Shown here in pieces: positions 1 through 6,916 of a DNA stretch of 37,189 nt; positions within the stretch are counted from its first letter, which is position 1, and every line of letters starts with the position of its first letter. Made by a program: the position numbers and the translations under genes. The notes beneath the pieces are model-generated. The model did no database searches and was not told the DNA's origin. It worked only from the letters and a program-made list of their open reading frames with translations. The stretch lies in the NCBI GenBank assembly GCA_045532175.1, contig JAZSFK010000027.1, positions 1 through 37,189 on the forward strand. Reading direction: 5' to 3'. This DNA is from Fimenecus sp045532175. GTDB lineage: Bacteria; Bacillota; Clostridia; Oscillospirales; Acutalibacteraceae.

Positions 1-2
1 GT

Positions 3-878
3 CCTGAATGCAGAAAGCATTATCACAAGGCACTTAAAGAGTATTTTGAACAGTATAAGGATGACCTTTGCGAAACTTGTCTTGGTCGTCTTGACAGAAA
101 TCCAATGAGAATACTTGACTGTAAGAGTCCTGTTTGTAGTGGTATTGCAGAAAAAGCACCAACAGTTCTCCAGTTCCTTTGTGATGATTGTAAGAACCAC
201 TTTGAAAGCGTTCAGAATTATCTTGATGCTATGACTATTGAATACACAGTTAATCCACAGATTGTTCGTGGTCTTGACTATTACACAAGAACTGTTTTTG
301 AGTTTGTTTCAAAAGAAATTGGTGCTCAAGGCACAGTTTGTGGCGGTGGTCGTTATGACGGACTCATTAAAGAAATGGGTGGTCAGCCACTCCCCGCTTG
401 TGGTTTCGGTTTAGGTCTTGAAAGACTTTTACTCTTAATGGAAGCACAGAAAACTCCATTCCCCGAACCAAAAAAATGTGACCTTTACATTGTAAGCATG
501 GGCGAAAACGCAAATGTTAAGGCTGCCGAAATTGCTACAAATCTTCGTAGCGAGGGAATGTGTGTGCAGTTTGATACAGTTGGCAGAGGCTTGAAGCCAC
601 AGATGAAATATGCCAACAAAATCGGTGCTTTATACACACTCGTTTTAGGTGACAGCGAACTCCAGACAGGAAATATTAAACTTAAAAATATGGAAACAGG
701 CAACGAAACTGAAATGACACTTGATGACTTCGTCGACAATTTCCAGACAAAAGTGATTTCAGATGCTATGTCGGGTTTTGAATCTCTTGGTTTTTCAGTT
801 GAAGATAATAACGATGATATTGAACCGGTAAGCCAAGATGAGCTTATGAAATTGCTTGGTATTGAAAGCATTAAATAA
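3..878 (+). CDS. hisS: Histidyl-tRNA synthetase, C-terminal part (5' end outside window)
   Basis: Class II synthetase that charges tRNA-His in the cytoplasm. The reading frame is open from base 3, so about 291 C-terminal residues are present and the N-terminal catalytic half is cut by the window edge. Visible marks are the cysteine-bearing insertion (CETCLGRLDRNPMRILDCKS), the histidine-specific motif VRGLDYYTRTVFEF, the glycine-rich GGGRYDGL and motif 3 (FGLGLERLLLLME), followed by the anticodon-binding alpha/beta domain. After that domain comes an unusually long acidic tail of roughly 40 residues ending SQDELMKLLGIESIK. The next gene, aspS, starts 34 bases downstream; hisS-aspS pairs are common in Firmicutes, so the two are probably co-transcribed. 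The first methionine in this piece (base 105) is internal and not the real start. Confidence 0.95.
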   Translation, partial: PECRKHYHKALKEYFEQYKDDLCETCLGRLDRNPMRILDCKSPVCSGIAEKAPTVLQFLCDDCKNHFESVQNYLDAMTIEYTVNPQIVRGLDYYTRTVFEFVSKEIGAQGTVCGGGRYDGLIKEMGGQPLPACGFGLGLERLLLLMEAQKTPFPEPKKCDLYIVSMGENANVKAAEIATNLRSEGMCVQFDTVGRGLKPQMKYANKIGALYTLVLGDSELQTGNIKLKNMETGNETEMTLDDFVDNFQTKVISDAMSGFESLGFSVEDNNDDIEPVSQDELMKLLGIESIK

Positions 879-912
879 ATTAAACCGAAAACACTTTCGG
901 AGGTATGGAATT

Positions 913-2697
913 ATGGATACAATGAATGGATTAAAAAGAACTGACTACTGCGGTACTCTCAATGCCGATTTCGTAGGCAAAGAGGTTACAGTCGCAGGTT
1001 GGGTACAGCGTCGTCGTGACCTTGGTGCACTTATTTTCATTGATTTACGCGACAGAACAGGTATTGTTCAGTTGGCTTTTGACGATAACACAGACAGAGA
1101 AGTTTTTGATAAGGCTTTTACTGTAAGAAGTGAATATGTTCTTATGGCAAAGGGTATTGTCCGTGAACGTTCCTCAAAGAACAAGGACATTCCGACAGGT
1201 GATGTTGAAATTGAAGTTAAGGATTTGAGAATTGTCGGTGTAAGTGAAACACCGCCTTTTGAAATCGTTGAAAATTGCCAGACATCAGAGGTAACAAGAC
1301 TTAAATACCGTTACCTTGACCTTCGTCGTCCTGACTTACAGAAGAATATTCTTCTTCGCCACAAGATTACAAAAATCACACGTGACTATTTTGATGAGAA
1401 CGGATTTATTGAAATTGAAACTCCAATGCTTATCCGTTCAACTCCTGAAGGTGCTCGTGACTTTCTTGTTCCGTCAAGAATTCACAACGGAAGTTTCTAT
1501 GCTCTTCCTCAGTCACCACAGCTTTATAAACAGCTTTCAATGGTAGCAGGTTTTGACCGCTATATGCAGATTGCTCGTTGCTTCCGTGACGAGGACTTGC
1601 GTGCTGACCGTCAGCCTGAATTCACACAGATTGACCTTGAAATGTCATTTGTTGATGTTGACGACGTTATGGGTATGGGTGAAGGCTATATTCAGAGAGT
1701 GTTCAAGGATGCTATGGGTGTTGACATTCAGTTACCGCTTCCGAGACTTACTTATAAAGAGGCTATGGAGCGTTACGGCTCAGACAAGCCTGATACACGT
1801 TACGAAATGGAACTTTGCGACCTTGGTGATGTAGTTAAGGGTTGTGGTTTCGGCGTATTTACATCTGCTCTTGAAAATGGTGGTGCAGTTTACTGTATCA
1901 CAGCTAAAAATGCTGTTAATACTCTTACAAGAAAAGAAATTGATAAGCTCACAGAGTTTGTTCGCGGTATCGGTGCAAAGGGACTTGCTTTTGCTCGTCT
2001 TATGCCTGATGGACTTGCATCTTCATTTGCTAAATTCCTTACAGAGGACGAAATGACTGCACTCCTTAACAAAGCAGGAGCAGAAACAGGCGACGTTGTG
2101 CTTATCGTTGCAGATACAAAGAAAAATAGCGTTCTTTCAGTGCTTGGTGCTCTCCGTCAGGAGGTTGCAAAGAAACTCAATATTATTCCAACTGATAAAT
2201 ACAACCTTCTTTGGATTACAGAATTCCCATTCTTCGAGTGGGATGAAGATGCACAGACCTTTGTGGCTATGCACCACCCATTCACTTCTCCTATGGATGA
2301 ATGCTTGGAATATCTTGAAACTGATAAGGCACAGGTTCGTGCAAAGGCTTATGACCTTGTTCTCAACGGTGTTGAATTGTCAAGTGGTTCAATCCGTATT
2401 ACTGACCCTGTTCTTCAGAAGAGAATGTTCACACTCCTCGGTCTTTCAGATGAAGAAGCTTATGAGAAATTCGGCTTCTTAACAGACGCATTCAAGTTTG
2501 GTCCTCCTCCACACGGCGGTATGGGTATCGGTCTTGACAGACTTGTAATGCAGATGATTGGTGCTGACTCACTTCGTGATGTTATTGCATTCCCTAAACT
2601 CCAGAACGCAAGTGAGCCAATGACAGAATGTCCATCAGCTGTTGATACTCTCCAGCTTGATGAACTTGGAATCGCAATTAAAGAAGTAAAGGAATAA
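913..2697 (+). CDS. aspS: Aspartyl-tRNA synthetase
   Basis: Class IIb synthetase that attaches aspartate to tRNA-Asp; 594 residues, the usual bacterial length. Domains in order: OB-fold anticodon-binding domain (GWVQRRRDLGALIFIDLRDR), catalytic core with motif 2 (FRDEDLRADRQPEFTQ), the bacterial GAD insertion in the middle, then motif 3 (GIGLDRLVMQMIGA) and the closing RDVIAFPK. The frame is open upstream to 856, but the start is placed at 913 because GGAGGT at 899-904 lies 8 bases before this ATG and the upstream residues do not resemble the family. Whether it also charges tRNA-Asn cannot be decided here. It follows hisS and precedes a small membrane protein gene by 4 bases. Confidence 0.97.
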   Translation: MDTMNGLKRTDYCGTLNADFVGKEVTVAGWVQRRRDLGALIFIDLRDRTGIVQLAFDDNTDREVFDKAFTVRSEYVLMAKGIVRERSSKNKDIPTGDVEIEVKDLRIVGVSETPPFEIVENCQTSEVTRLKYRYLDLRRPDLQKNILLRHKITKITRDYFDENGFIEIETPMLIRSTPEGARDFLVPSRIHNGSFYALPQSPQLYKQLSMVAGFDRYMQIARCFRDEDLRADRQPEFTQIDLEMSFVDVDDVMGMGEGYIQRVFKDAMGVDIQLPLPRLTYKEAMERYGSDKPDTRYEMELCDLGDVVKGCGFGVFTSALENGGAVYCITAKNAVNTLTRKEIDKLTEFVRGIGAKGLAFARLMPDGLASSFAKFLTEDEMTALLNKAGAETGDVVLIVADTKKNSVLSVLGALRQEVAKKLNIIPTDKYNLLWITEFPFFEWDEDAQTFVAMHHPFTSPMDECLEYLETDKAQVRAKAYDLVLNGVELSSGSIRITDPVLQKRMFTLLGLSDEEAYEKFGFLTDAFKFGPPPHGGMGIGLDRLVMQMIGADSLRDVIAFPKLQNASEPMTECPSAVDTLQLDELGIAIKEVKE

Positions 2698-2701
2698 TCC
2701 T

Positions 2702-2950
2702 ATGGGAAAAGGCATAAAAAAAGTGAATACCTTACTGTTTTCAGTAATTTTATGCCTCACCTTTTCTGTAACGGCATTTGCTGAAAAAACAGTTAAGTAT
2801 TCAAATGATTTAACAGTTACTCCTGTCCGCATTTTCTTTGCAATTCTCGTAATCGTGCTTTTCATTGTAGGTGAAATCGCATTTGAAAAAATCCGTGAAA
2901 AACGAGTTGCAAAGCGAAATGAGAAATACGGAAAAGATAAAGACAAATAA
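2702..2950 (+). CDS. Small membrane protein of unknown function
   Basis: An 82-residue protein of a family I do not recognise. The N-terminus looks like a signal peptide or first membrane helix (basic KGIKK, hydrophobic TLLFSVILCLTFSVTAFA, a possible AFA-E cleavage site). A short polar stretch follows, then a second hydrophobic helix around residues 42-60 and a strongly charged tail (EKIREKRVAKRNEKYGKDKDK), expected to be cytoplasmic. It starts 4 bases after the aspS stop with AAAGGA as a ribosome-binding site, and ends just before a strong terminator, so it is the last gene of the hisS-aspS unit. Nothing in it links it to tRNA charging. Confidence 0.7.
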   Translation: MGKGIKKVNTLLFSVILCLTFSVTAFAEKTVKYSNDLTVTPVRIFFAILVIVLFIVGEIAFEKIREKRVAKRNEKYGKDKDK

Positions 2951-2960
2951 AAAAAGGTTA

Positions 2961-2996
2961 ACACCCGACGAGTATATACTCATCGGGTGTTTTTCT
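2961..2996. terminator. Bidirectional rho-independent terminator
   Basis: An inverted repeat starts with ACACCCGACGAGT and closes with ACTCATCGGGTGT (one C-A mismatch, ATAT loop, 2961-2990). A T-run follows on the plus strand and an A-run (2950-2956) precedes it, giving a T-run on the minus strand. It lies between convergent genes and can stop both the hisS-aspS transcript and the minus-strand gene ending at 3004. Confidence 0.85.
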
Positions 2997-3003
2997 TAAA
3001 TCC

Positions 3004-3441
3004 TTATGTCTTTTTTACTGTCTTTGCCCTGCACTTTGGACAGGTTATTTCAATCTTCCCTCTACCACTTGGCACACGCATTACCGTTTTACAGTTTTTA
3101 CACTTAAAATATCTGTGCGTTTTCCTGTCACGTATTTTATTGACAAGAAGCCTTAATCCTGCTCTTGGCTTTTCAGACAATCTTAAATATAAATTCAGTT
3201 CTTTTTGTCTTGCAGGATAATTCTTTGAAAACGCACGGAAAATACCGTAATAAAGCATCAATGTTCCCACAAGGCAAACTATTATTCCCACAATATAAGT
3301 GCTTCTGAACCACCTTAAAACATTACCAAAACAGTAAATCAACATACCTGCTACTGATAAGAACAGAGTAAACCGGTCGCTACCGTAACGTCCTGCCATA
3401 AACTGTTGCATTTTTATTGCCATTCTCTGTAAAAAGTTCAT
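3004..3441 (-). CDS. Two-helix membrane protein with C-terminal zinc ribbon
   Basis: A 145-residue protein of unknown function. It has a short basic N-terminus, two hydrophobic helices (about residues 25-43 and 49-68), a basic linker, and a C-terminal zinc-ribbon pattern with C114-x2-C117 and C134-x2-C137 (KCKNC and TCPKC). The topology suggests a membrane-anchored protein with a cytoplasmic zinc ribbon. AAGGAAG lies 6 bases before the ATG at 3441. It stands alone on the minus strand, ending against a terminator shared with the convergent upstream unit. Small zinc-ribbon membrane proteins like this are common in Clostridia, but I know of no assigned role. Confidence 0.75.
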   Translation of the reverse strand: MNFLQRMAIKMQQFMAGRYGSDRFTLFLSVAGMLIYCFGNVLRWFRSTYIVGIIVCLVGTLMLYYGIFRAFSKNYPARQKELNLYLRLSEKPRAGLRLLVNKIRDRKTHRYFKCKNCKTVMRVPSGRGKIEITCPKCRAKTVKKT

Positions 3442-3570
3442 TTGTATCTTCCTTGTTTTGTTTTATGAATATATTATACCACAAATATTTGGAAATAATT
3501 ACCTGTATTTTAATAAAGTGTAAAAAATAATTAATGTTACAGATAAACAAATTGAGGTTTGTCTAACTGA

Positions 3571-3598
3571 ATGCAAAATGCAAAACGCAAAGTGCAAA
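3571..3598. repeat. Tandem 7-base repeat RYGCAAA, four units
   Basis: Four head-to-tail units: ATGCAAA, ATGCAAA, ACGCAAA, GTGCAAA, with variation only in the first two bases of each unit. The 7-base period is not a multiple of three, so it is not coding. Confidence 0.75.
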
Positions 3599-3648
3599 AT
3601 GTCGGAACTGCGTTGCAAATTACATATTTCCTAAATTAGTGCGTTGTA

Positions 3649-3671
3649 GGGGAAGGTCTCTGTGCCTTCCC
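3649..3671. repeat. GGGAAGG/CCTTCCC hairpin
   Basis: GGGAAGG at 3650-3656 and CCTTCCC at 3665-3671 pair around an 8-base loop. No proper T-run follows. Its sequence resembles the arm of the CCTTCCCC half of the nearby palindromic element, so it may be a decayed relative. Confidence 0.5.
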
Positions 3672-3740
3672 GTTGCTTTTCAATGATTTTAATATAGAAA
3701 CAATTCAACAAATTGGAGTTTGTAGAATTCTTTTAGGATA

Positions 3741-3847
3741 CCCCCCTCAGTCGCTACGCGACAGCTCCCCCTCAAGGGTGGAGCCCAAGATAGCCTTCCC
3801 CCTACGTGGGGAAGGTGGCACGAGCAAAGCGAGTGACGGAAGGAGGG
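3741..3847. repeat. Modular palindromic repeat, copy 1 (half A then half B)
   Basis: Half A starts CCCCCCTCAGTC, has the stem GTCGC-tac-GCGAC (3750-3762), then AGCTCCCCCTCAAGGGTGGAG. Half B starts with the CCTTCCCC...GGGGAAGG hairpin (ctacgt loop), continues through GGTGGCACGAGC and ends GACGGAAGGAGGG. The outer ends are imperfect inverted repeats of each other. It lies downstream of the glycoside hydrolase gene. Similar sequences recur at 19543, 23923 and 25784. Confidence 0.85.
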
Positions 3848-3886
3848 CAAAGAGTTAGACAAATTCAGGTTTATGATATCACTGCA

Positions 3887-3915
3887 AAGGGCGAAGTTAA
3901 AAAAACTTCGCCCTT
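3887..3915. terminator. Strong hairpin after the glycoside hydrolase gene
   Basis: AAGGGCGAAGTT (3887-3898) and AACTTCGCCCTT (3904-3915) form a perfect 12-bp stem around AAAAA. A short T-run follows on the plus strand, none on the minus strand. It is 17 bases past the stop of the minus-strand hydrolase gene, so it is probably its transcript end, though it lacks the textbook U-tail in that direction. Confidence 0.55.
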
Positions 3916-3932
3916 GCTTTTCGTAAAACTTT

Positions 3933-6167
3933 TTATGCTTTCTTAATTTGATTAAGTTTTGCATTCAAATCTAAAAGTTCTTCTTTATTCATTTTAAGTC
4001 CTGTCATACCGAGCATACCGATAAGACGAAGCACTGTAAATCCGCCCATCATCTGCATTATACCTTCATTCATTTCAAAGCCGCCTTCTCCTGCACTCTG
4101 CTTTGCAGCCTCTGCGATTGGTCCCATAATCTGACCGAAGAGAGCCTGACCTGCGGGTACCATAAGCAAGTCACTCATTTTTGAGTTAAGGGACAAATAT
4201 CCGTCAACCTCAGTAATGTCAAACCAGTTAAGAACAGCACCCTTTTCCTTAAGTCTGTATTCTTCGTTGAAGGTATCAACCTTGCGAATATAACTTTCGT
4301 CGCCGTATTCTCCGGCAATTGCCTGGATTTTTGTTACACCTGTGTTTGGAACATTGAAATAGAAGAAGTGATTTTCACTTGTCTGTTTTTCAAGAAGTAC
4401 ACCGTTTACATAGAGTTCAACTTCAGGCTGATTTGAGTAAACAGTAACCTTTGTTACATCCTCAACTCTGTCAATATAACACTTACCGCAGACGTGTACA
4501 AACGGTTCATCTGAAAGCCATGCTTTATATGCGTAGAAGGAGTCTTTTTTGTACTTACGGTCAAATGTCACAAGGCCCTTGTGATTCTGTCCGTTTTCGC
4601 CACCCTCCTGACGTGCATCTGCACCGAAGTCAAACATATTCCAAACGTGAGTTGCCCAGATATATTTTCTCCCGAACAACTGCTTAATAAGTTCTTCGTG
4701 ATAATATGCCTGATATTCTTCTGTATAGTCACCCTGCTGTGGGTTTGATGTATGCCAGTTAAGTGCTTCACAACCGTATTCACTCATACCAACAGGTATA
4801 TTCGGGAATTTTGCGTGGAAATTATCAAACCAAGGACCATTCATACTTGTATCCCCACCGTACCAACCGAAATAGTGGTTGTGTGAAACAACATCAGGAA
4901 TCTGAATATACGGGTCATCAAGACTGCACATTGAAACAACTGCAATAGTTGTAAGTCTTGTTTTGTCCATTTCGTGACAAAGGTCGTTAAGGTTTTTATG
5001 ATTTTCAATAAGGTCATCGTCTGAACCGTTCATTGAAATCTCATTAGACAGTCCCCAAACAACAATTGACGGATGGTTATAATTCTGAACAATAAGTTCC
5101 TTCATCTGTGAAATTGTGTTTTCACGACCTGTTGGCATATGCTTTGAAATATATGGAATTTCAGCCCAGATTACCATACCGTACTCGTCGCAAAGGTCAT
5201 AGAAATACTGGTCGTGCTGATAGTGTGCAAGACGGATTGTGTTTGCACCCATTTCGTAAATGAGTTCCATATCTTCCTTATGGTGTTCAGGAAGAAGTGC
5301 ATTACCAAGACCCCATCTGTCCTGATGACGTGATACACCACGAAGCGGATATTCCTCACCGTTAAGAATAAAGCCTTTTTCAGGGTCAATCTTAAATGTT
5401 CTGCAACCGAACTTCACTGAAAGATTGTCAAGAACCTCATCGCCGTTTACAAGTTCAATTTCCGCTGTGTAAAGATAAGGATTCTTTCTACCGTTCCACA
5501 ACACAACATCCTTGATTTCAAGAGTAATCTTGCTCTCTGTGGACTTGCCTGCTGCAACAACAACTCCACTCTTATCTTTGAGTACATAGTTTACAGACTG
5601 ACCGTCTTTTTTATTTGTGATGAAAGTTTCGATTTCAACAAGGGCATCCATACCCTTGACAGTTGGGGTAACCATAACACCCGGGCCACCGTAATATTCA
5701 AGGTCAAAGTGACTTTCACTGACTGCAATAAGATTTACATCTCTGTAAATACCGCCGTAGAAGGTAAAGTCTGCCATCTGCGGGTAAACAGTTTCGTTTG
5801 CAGAGTTGTCAACTAAAATTCCGAGTCTTGTTCCATTTTTGAGTTCTTCTGTAACATCAACTCTCCAAGTGCTGTAACCACCGTCGTGTGATGCTATTTT
5901 GTTGCCGTTCATATAAACAGTCGCAGATGAATTTGCACCGTTGATTTCAAGATAATATTTGTCAGCAACAGGAACTTCTTCCATATCAATATCTTTTACA
6001 TAACAGCAAGTACCGCGATAATAGTCATTACCACCATCCTGACCGTCAATTGCATTCCAACAATGCGGAATGCTTACAAAGTCCCAGTCAACAGGTGTAA
6101 CTGCAGGAACTTCGTTAATACCCTTGCGGAATGACCATTTGCGATTTAAGCTTATAACTTTTCTCAT
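3933..6167 (-). CDS. Glycoside hydrolase family 2 enzyme (beta-galactosidase/beta-glucuronidase type)
   Basis: A 744-residue retaining beta-glycosidase. The N-terminal sugar-binding jelly-roll covers about residues 10-150, an immunoglobulin-like domain about 160-255, and the TIM barrel about 260-550. Catalytic residues are visible: acid/base E376 in GLSNE, and nucleophile E463 in MSEYGCE. There is no signal peptide, so it should act inside the cell on imported oligosaccharides or glycosides; the substrate cannot be named. After a further beta-rich domain (about 555-640) comes a C-terminal helical, methionine-rich extension (about 650-744, containing MQMMGGF and LIGMLGMTGLKM) that is not part of the classic family layout. 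AAGGAG sits 9-10 bases before the ATG. It is transcribed alone, with no adjacent transporter or sugar regulator. Confidence 0.93.
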   Translation of the reverse strand: MRKVISLNRKWSFRKGINEVPAVTPVDWDFVSIPHCWNAIDGQDGGNDYYRGTCCYVKDIDMEEVPVADKYYLEINGANSSATVYMNGNKIASHDGGYSTWRVDVTEELKNGTRLGILVDNSANETVYPQMADFTFYGGIYRDVNLIAVSESHFDLEYYGGPGVMVTPTVKGMDALVEIETFITNKKDGQSVNYVLKDKSGVVVAAGKSTESKITLEIKDVVLWNGRKNPYLYTAEIELVNGDEVLDNLSVKFGCRTFKIDPEKGFILNGEEYPLRGVSRHQDRWGLGNALLPEHHKEDMELIYEMGANTIRLAHYQHDQYFYDLCDEYGMVIWAEIPYISKHMPTGRENTISQMKELIVQNYNHPSIVVWGLSNEISMNGSDDDLIENHKNLNDLCHEMDKTRLTTIAVVSMCSLDDPYIQIPDVVSHNHYFGWYGGDTSMNGPWFDNFHAKFPNIPVGMSEYGCEALNWHTSNPQQGDYTEEYQAYYHEELIKQLFGRKYIWATHVWNMFDFGADARQEGGENGQNHKGLVTFDRKYKKDSFYAYKAWLSDEPFVHVCGKCYIDRVEDVTKVTVYSNQPEVELYVNGVLLEKQTSENHFFYFNVPNTGVTKIQAIAGEYGDESYIRKVDTFNEEYRLKEKGAVLNWFDITEVDGYLSLNSKMSDLLMVPAGQALFGQIMGPIAEAAKQSAGEGGFEMNEGIMQMMGGFTVLRLIGMLGMTGLKMNKEELLDLNAKLNQIKKA

Positions 6168-6319
6168 AAAAATTTATCTCCTTTTCAGGTTTTATCCTTG
6201 TAAATATATTGTAACGGATTTCATTATTTTTTTTGAGTAGAATTTTTATAGATTTGTGGATTTTTATTGCATTTTATATGTAAAATTATACCTTCCACGA
6301 ATTATCATAAATACAAAAC

Positions 6320-6344
6320 GACCCTCAGCGACATACCAAGGGTC
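6320..6344 (-). terminator. Terminator for the 8463-6362 gene pair
   Basis: GACCCT (6320-6325) and AGGGTC (6339-6344) pair. Read on the minus strand the stem is followed by GTTTTGTATTT, a fair U-tail. It lies 17 bases past the stop of the gene ending at 6362. Confidence 0.65.
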
Positions 6345-6361
6345 ATTTATTATTGTTCAGT

Positions 6362-6916
6362 TTATTTCAACGCATTATAAATTGCAGGAACGAACAATCC
6401 TAAAATATATGGCATTAAAAATGCGTAAGCAACGGATGTTACAAGTGTTAAGCCGACTTTTTCAAGTCTTGCACCAAGCCAGAAGATTCCATAGAATGGT
6501 GCAACTAAAATCTTACTGATTTTCTTTTCGTTGTTTACGAAAAAGTTTTCTTTTAACATCATAACGTCTTCAATCTGTGGGAAAAGATTTGTAAGCAACG
6601 CAATTCCAAGATAAAGACAAATCCAACCAAAGACATCTGCATATCTTGCAAAGTAAAAAATTGAAACTGAGCCATACATCAATATGAGGCTTCCTAATGC
6701 AAGGTTAAGGAAAAACGGAATAAAGCAAATGTCAAAACTTGCGCCCTTTCTCTTAACCAAATCGTGGTCAATGTGTGACATCATTTCATCAAAGCGGATT
6801 GTTTTTTCGTCTTCAATCATTACTTTTGACGTACGACAACACATATGCTCAAAAAATGCGTGTAACATTGCACCCGGAAGAGTCAATGTTTTGATTATTA
6901 TATAAATTATTCTCAT
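6362..6916 (-). CDS. Four-helix membrane protein, possible degenerate M50-like peptidase fold
   Basis: A 184-residue integral membrane protein with hydrophobic segments around residues 4-22, 64-90, 96-112 and 136-180. The first segment reads LPGAMLHAFFEHMCCR. This lines up with the PG...HExxH helix of membrane-embedded metallopeptidase-like families, but the expected Glu is Ala20 and the second His is Glu23. If the resemblance is real, the site is degenerate; the family link is a weak inference. The segment NLFPQIEDVMML after the third helix also resembles that group. Its ATG overlaps the stop codon of the upstream TPR gene by 4 bases (ATGA), so the two are translationally coupled and probably act together. 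Confidence 0.6.
   Translation of the reverse strand: MRIIYIIIKTLTLPGAMLHAFFEHMCCRTSKVMIEDEKTIRFDEMMSHIDHDLVKRKGASFDICFIPFFLNLALGSLILMYGSVSIFYFARYADVFGWICLYLGIALLTNLFPQIEDVMMLKENFFVNNEKKISKILVAPFYGIFWLGARLEKVGLTLVTSVAYAFLMPYILGLFVPAIYNALK

Larger units (their letters stand above)
3547..3874. repeat. Three 16-base direct repeats and an 11-bp inverted pair
   Basis: ACAAATTGAGGTTTGT occurs at 3547-3562, ACAAATTGGAGTTTGT at 3708-3723 and ACAAATTCAGGTTTAT at 3859-3874. The second and third bracket the palindromic element at 3741-3847, as target duplications or recombination seams might. In addition, TTTGTCTAACT (3558-3568) and AGTTAGACAAA (3853-3863) are perfect reverse complements bounding the whole segment. 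Confidence 0.6.
3442..3932. other. Repeat-rich intergenic region without a credible gene
   Basis: These 490 bases hold no gene I believe in. They contain a tandem 7-base repeat (3571-3598), a 7-bp hairpin with a GGGGAAGG arm (3649-3671), three near-identical 16-base direct repeats (3547, 3708, 3859), one copy of the modular palindromic element (3741-3847) and a 12-bp hairpin (3887-3915). Short open frames across 3673-3964 are translations of the palindromic element. Confidence 0.8.

Noticed and set aside
856..912. Longer aspS start at 856
   Set aside because: The additional 19 residues overlap the hisS end, do not resemble AspRS, and would place the GGAGGT site inside the gene.
3571..3598. 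CRISPR array or replication iterons
   Set aside because: Seven-base units without spacers and only four copies; no cas genes and no dnaA-box consensus.
3673..3964. Short open frames of 61 and 91 codons across the palindromic repeat
   Set aside because: They translate the repeat element on both strands, have no ribosome-binding site and no plausible protein character. Proteins predicted from such repeats are annotation artefacts.
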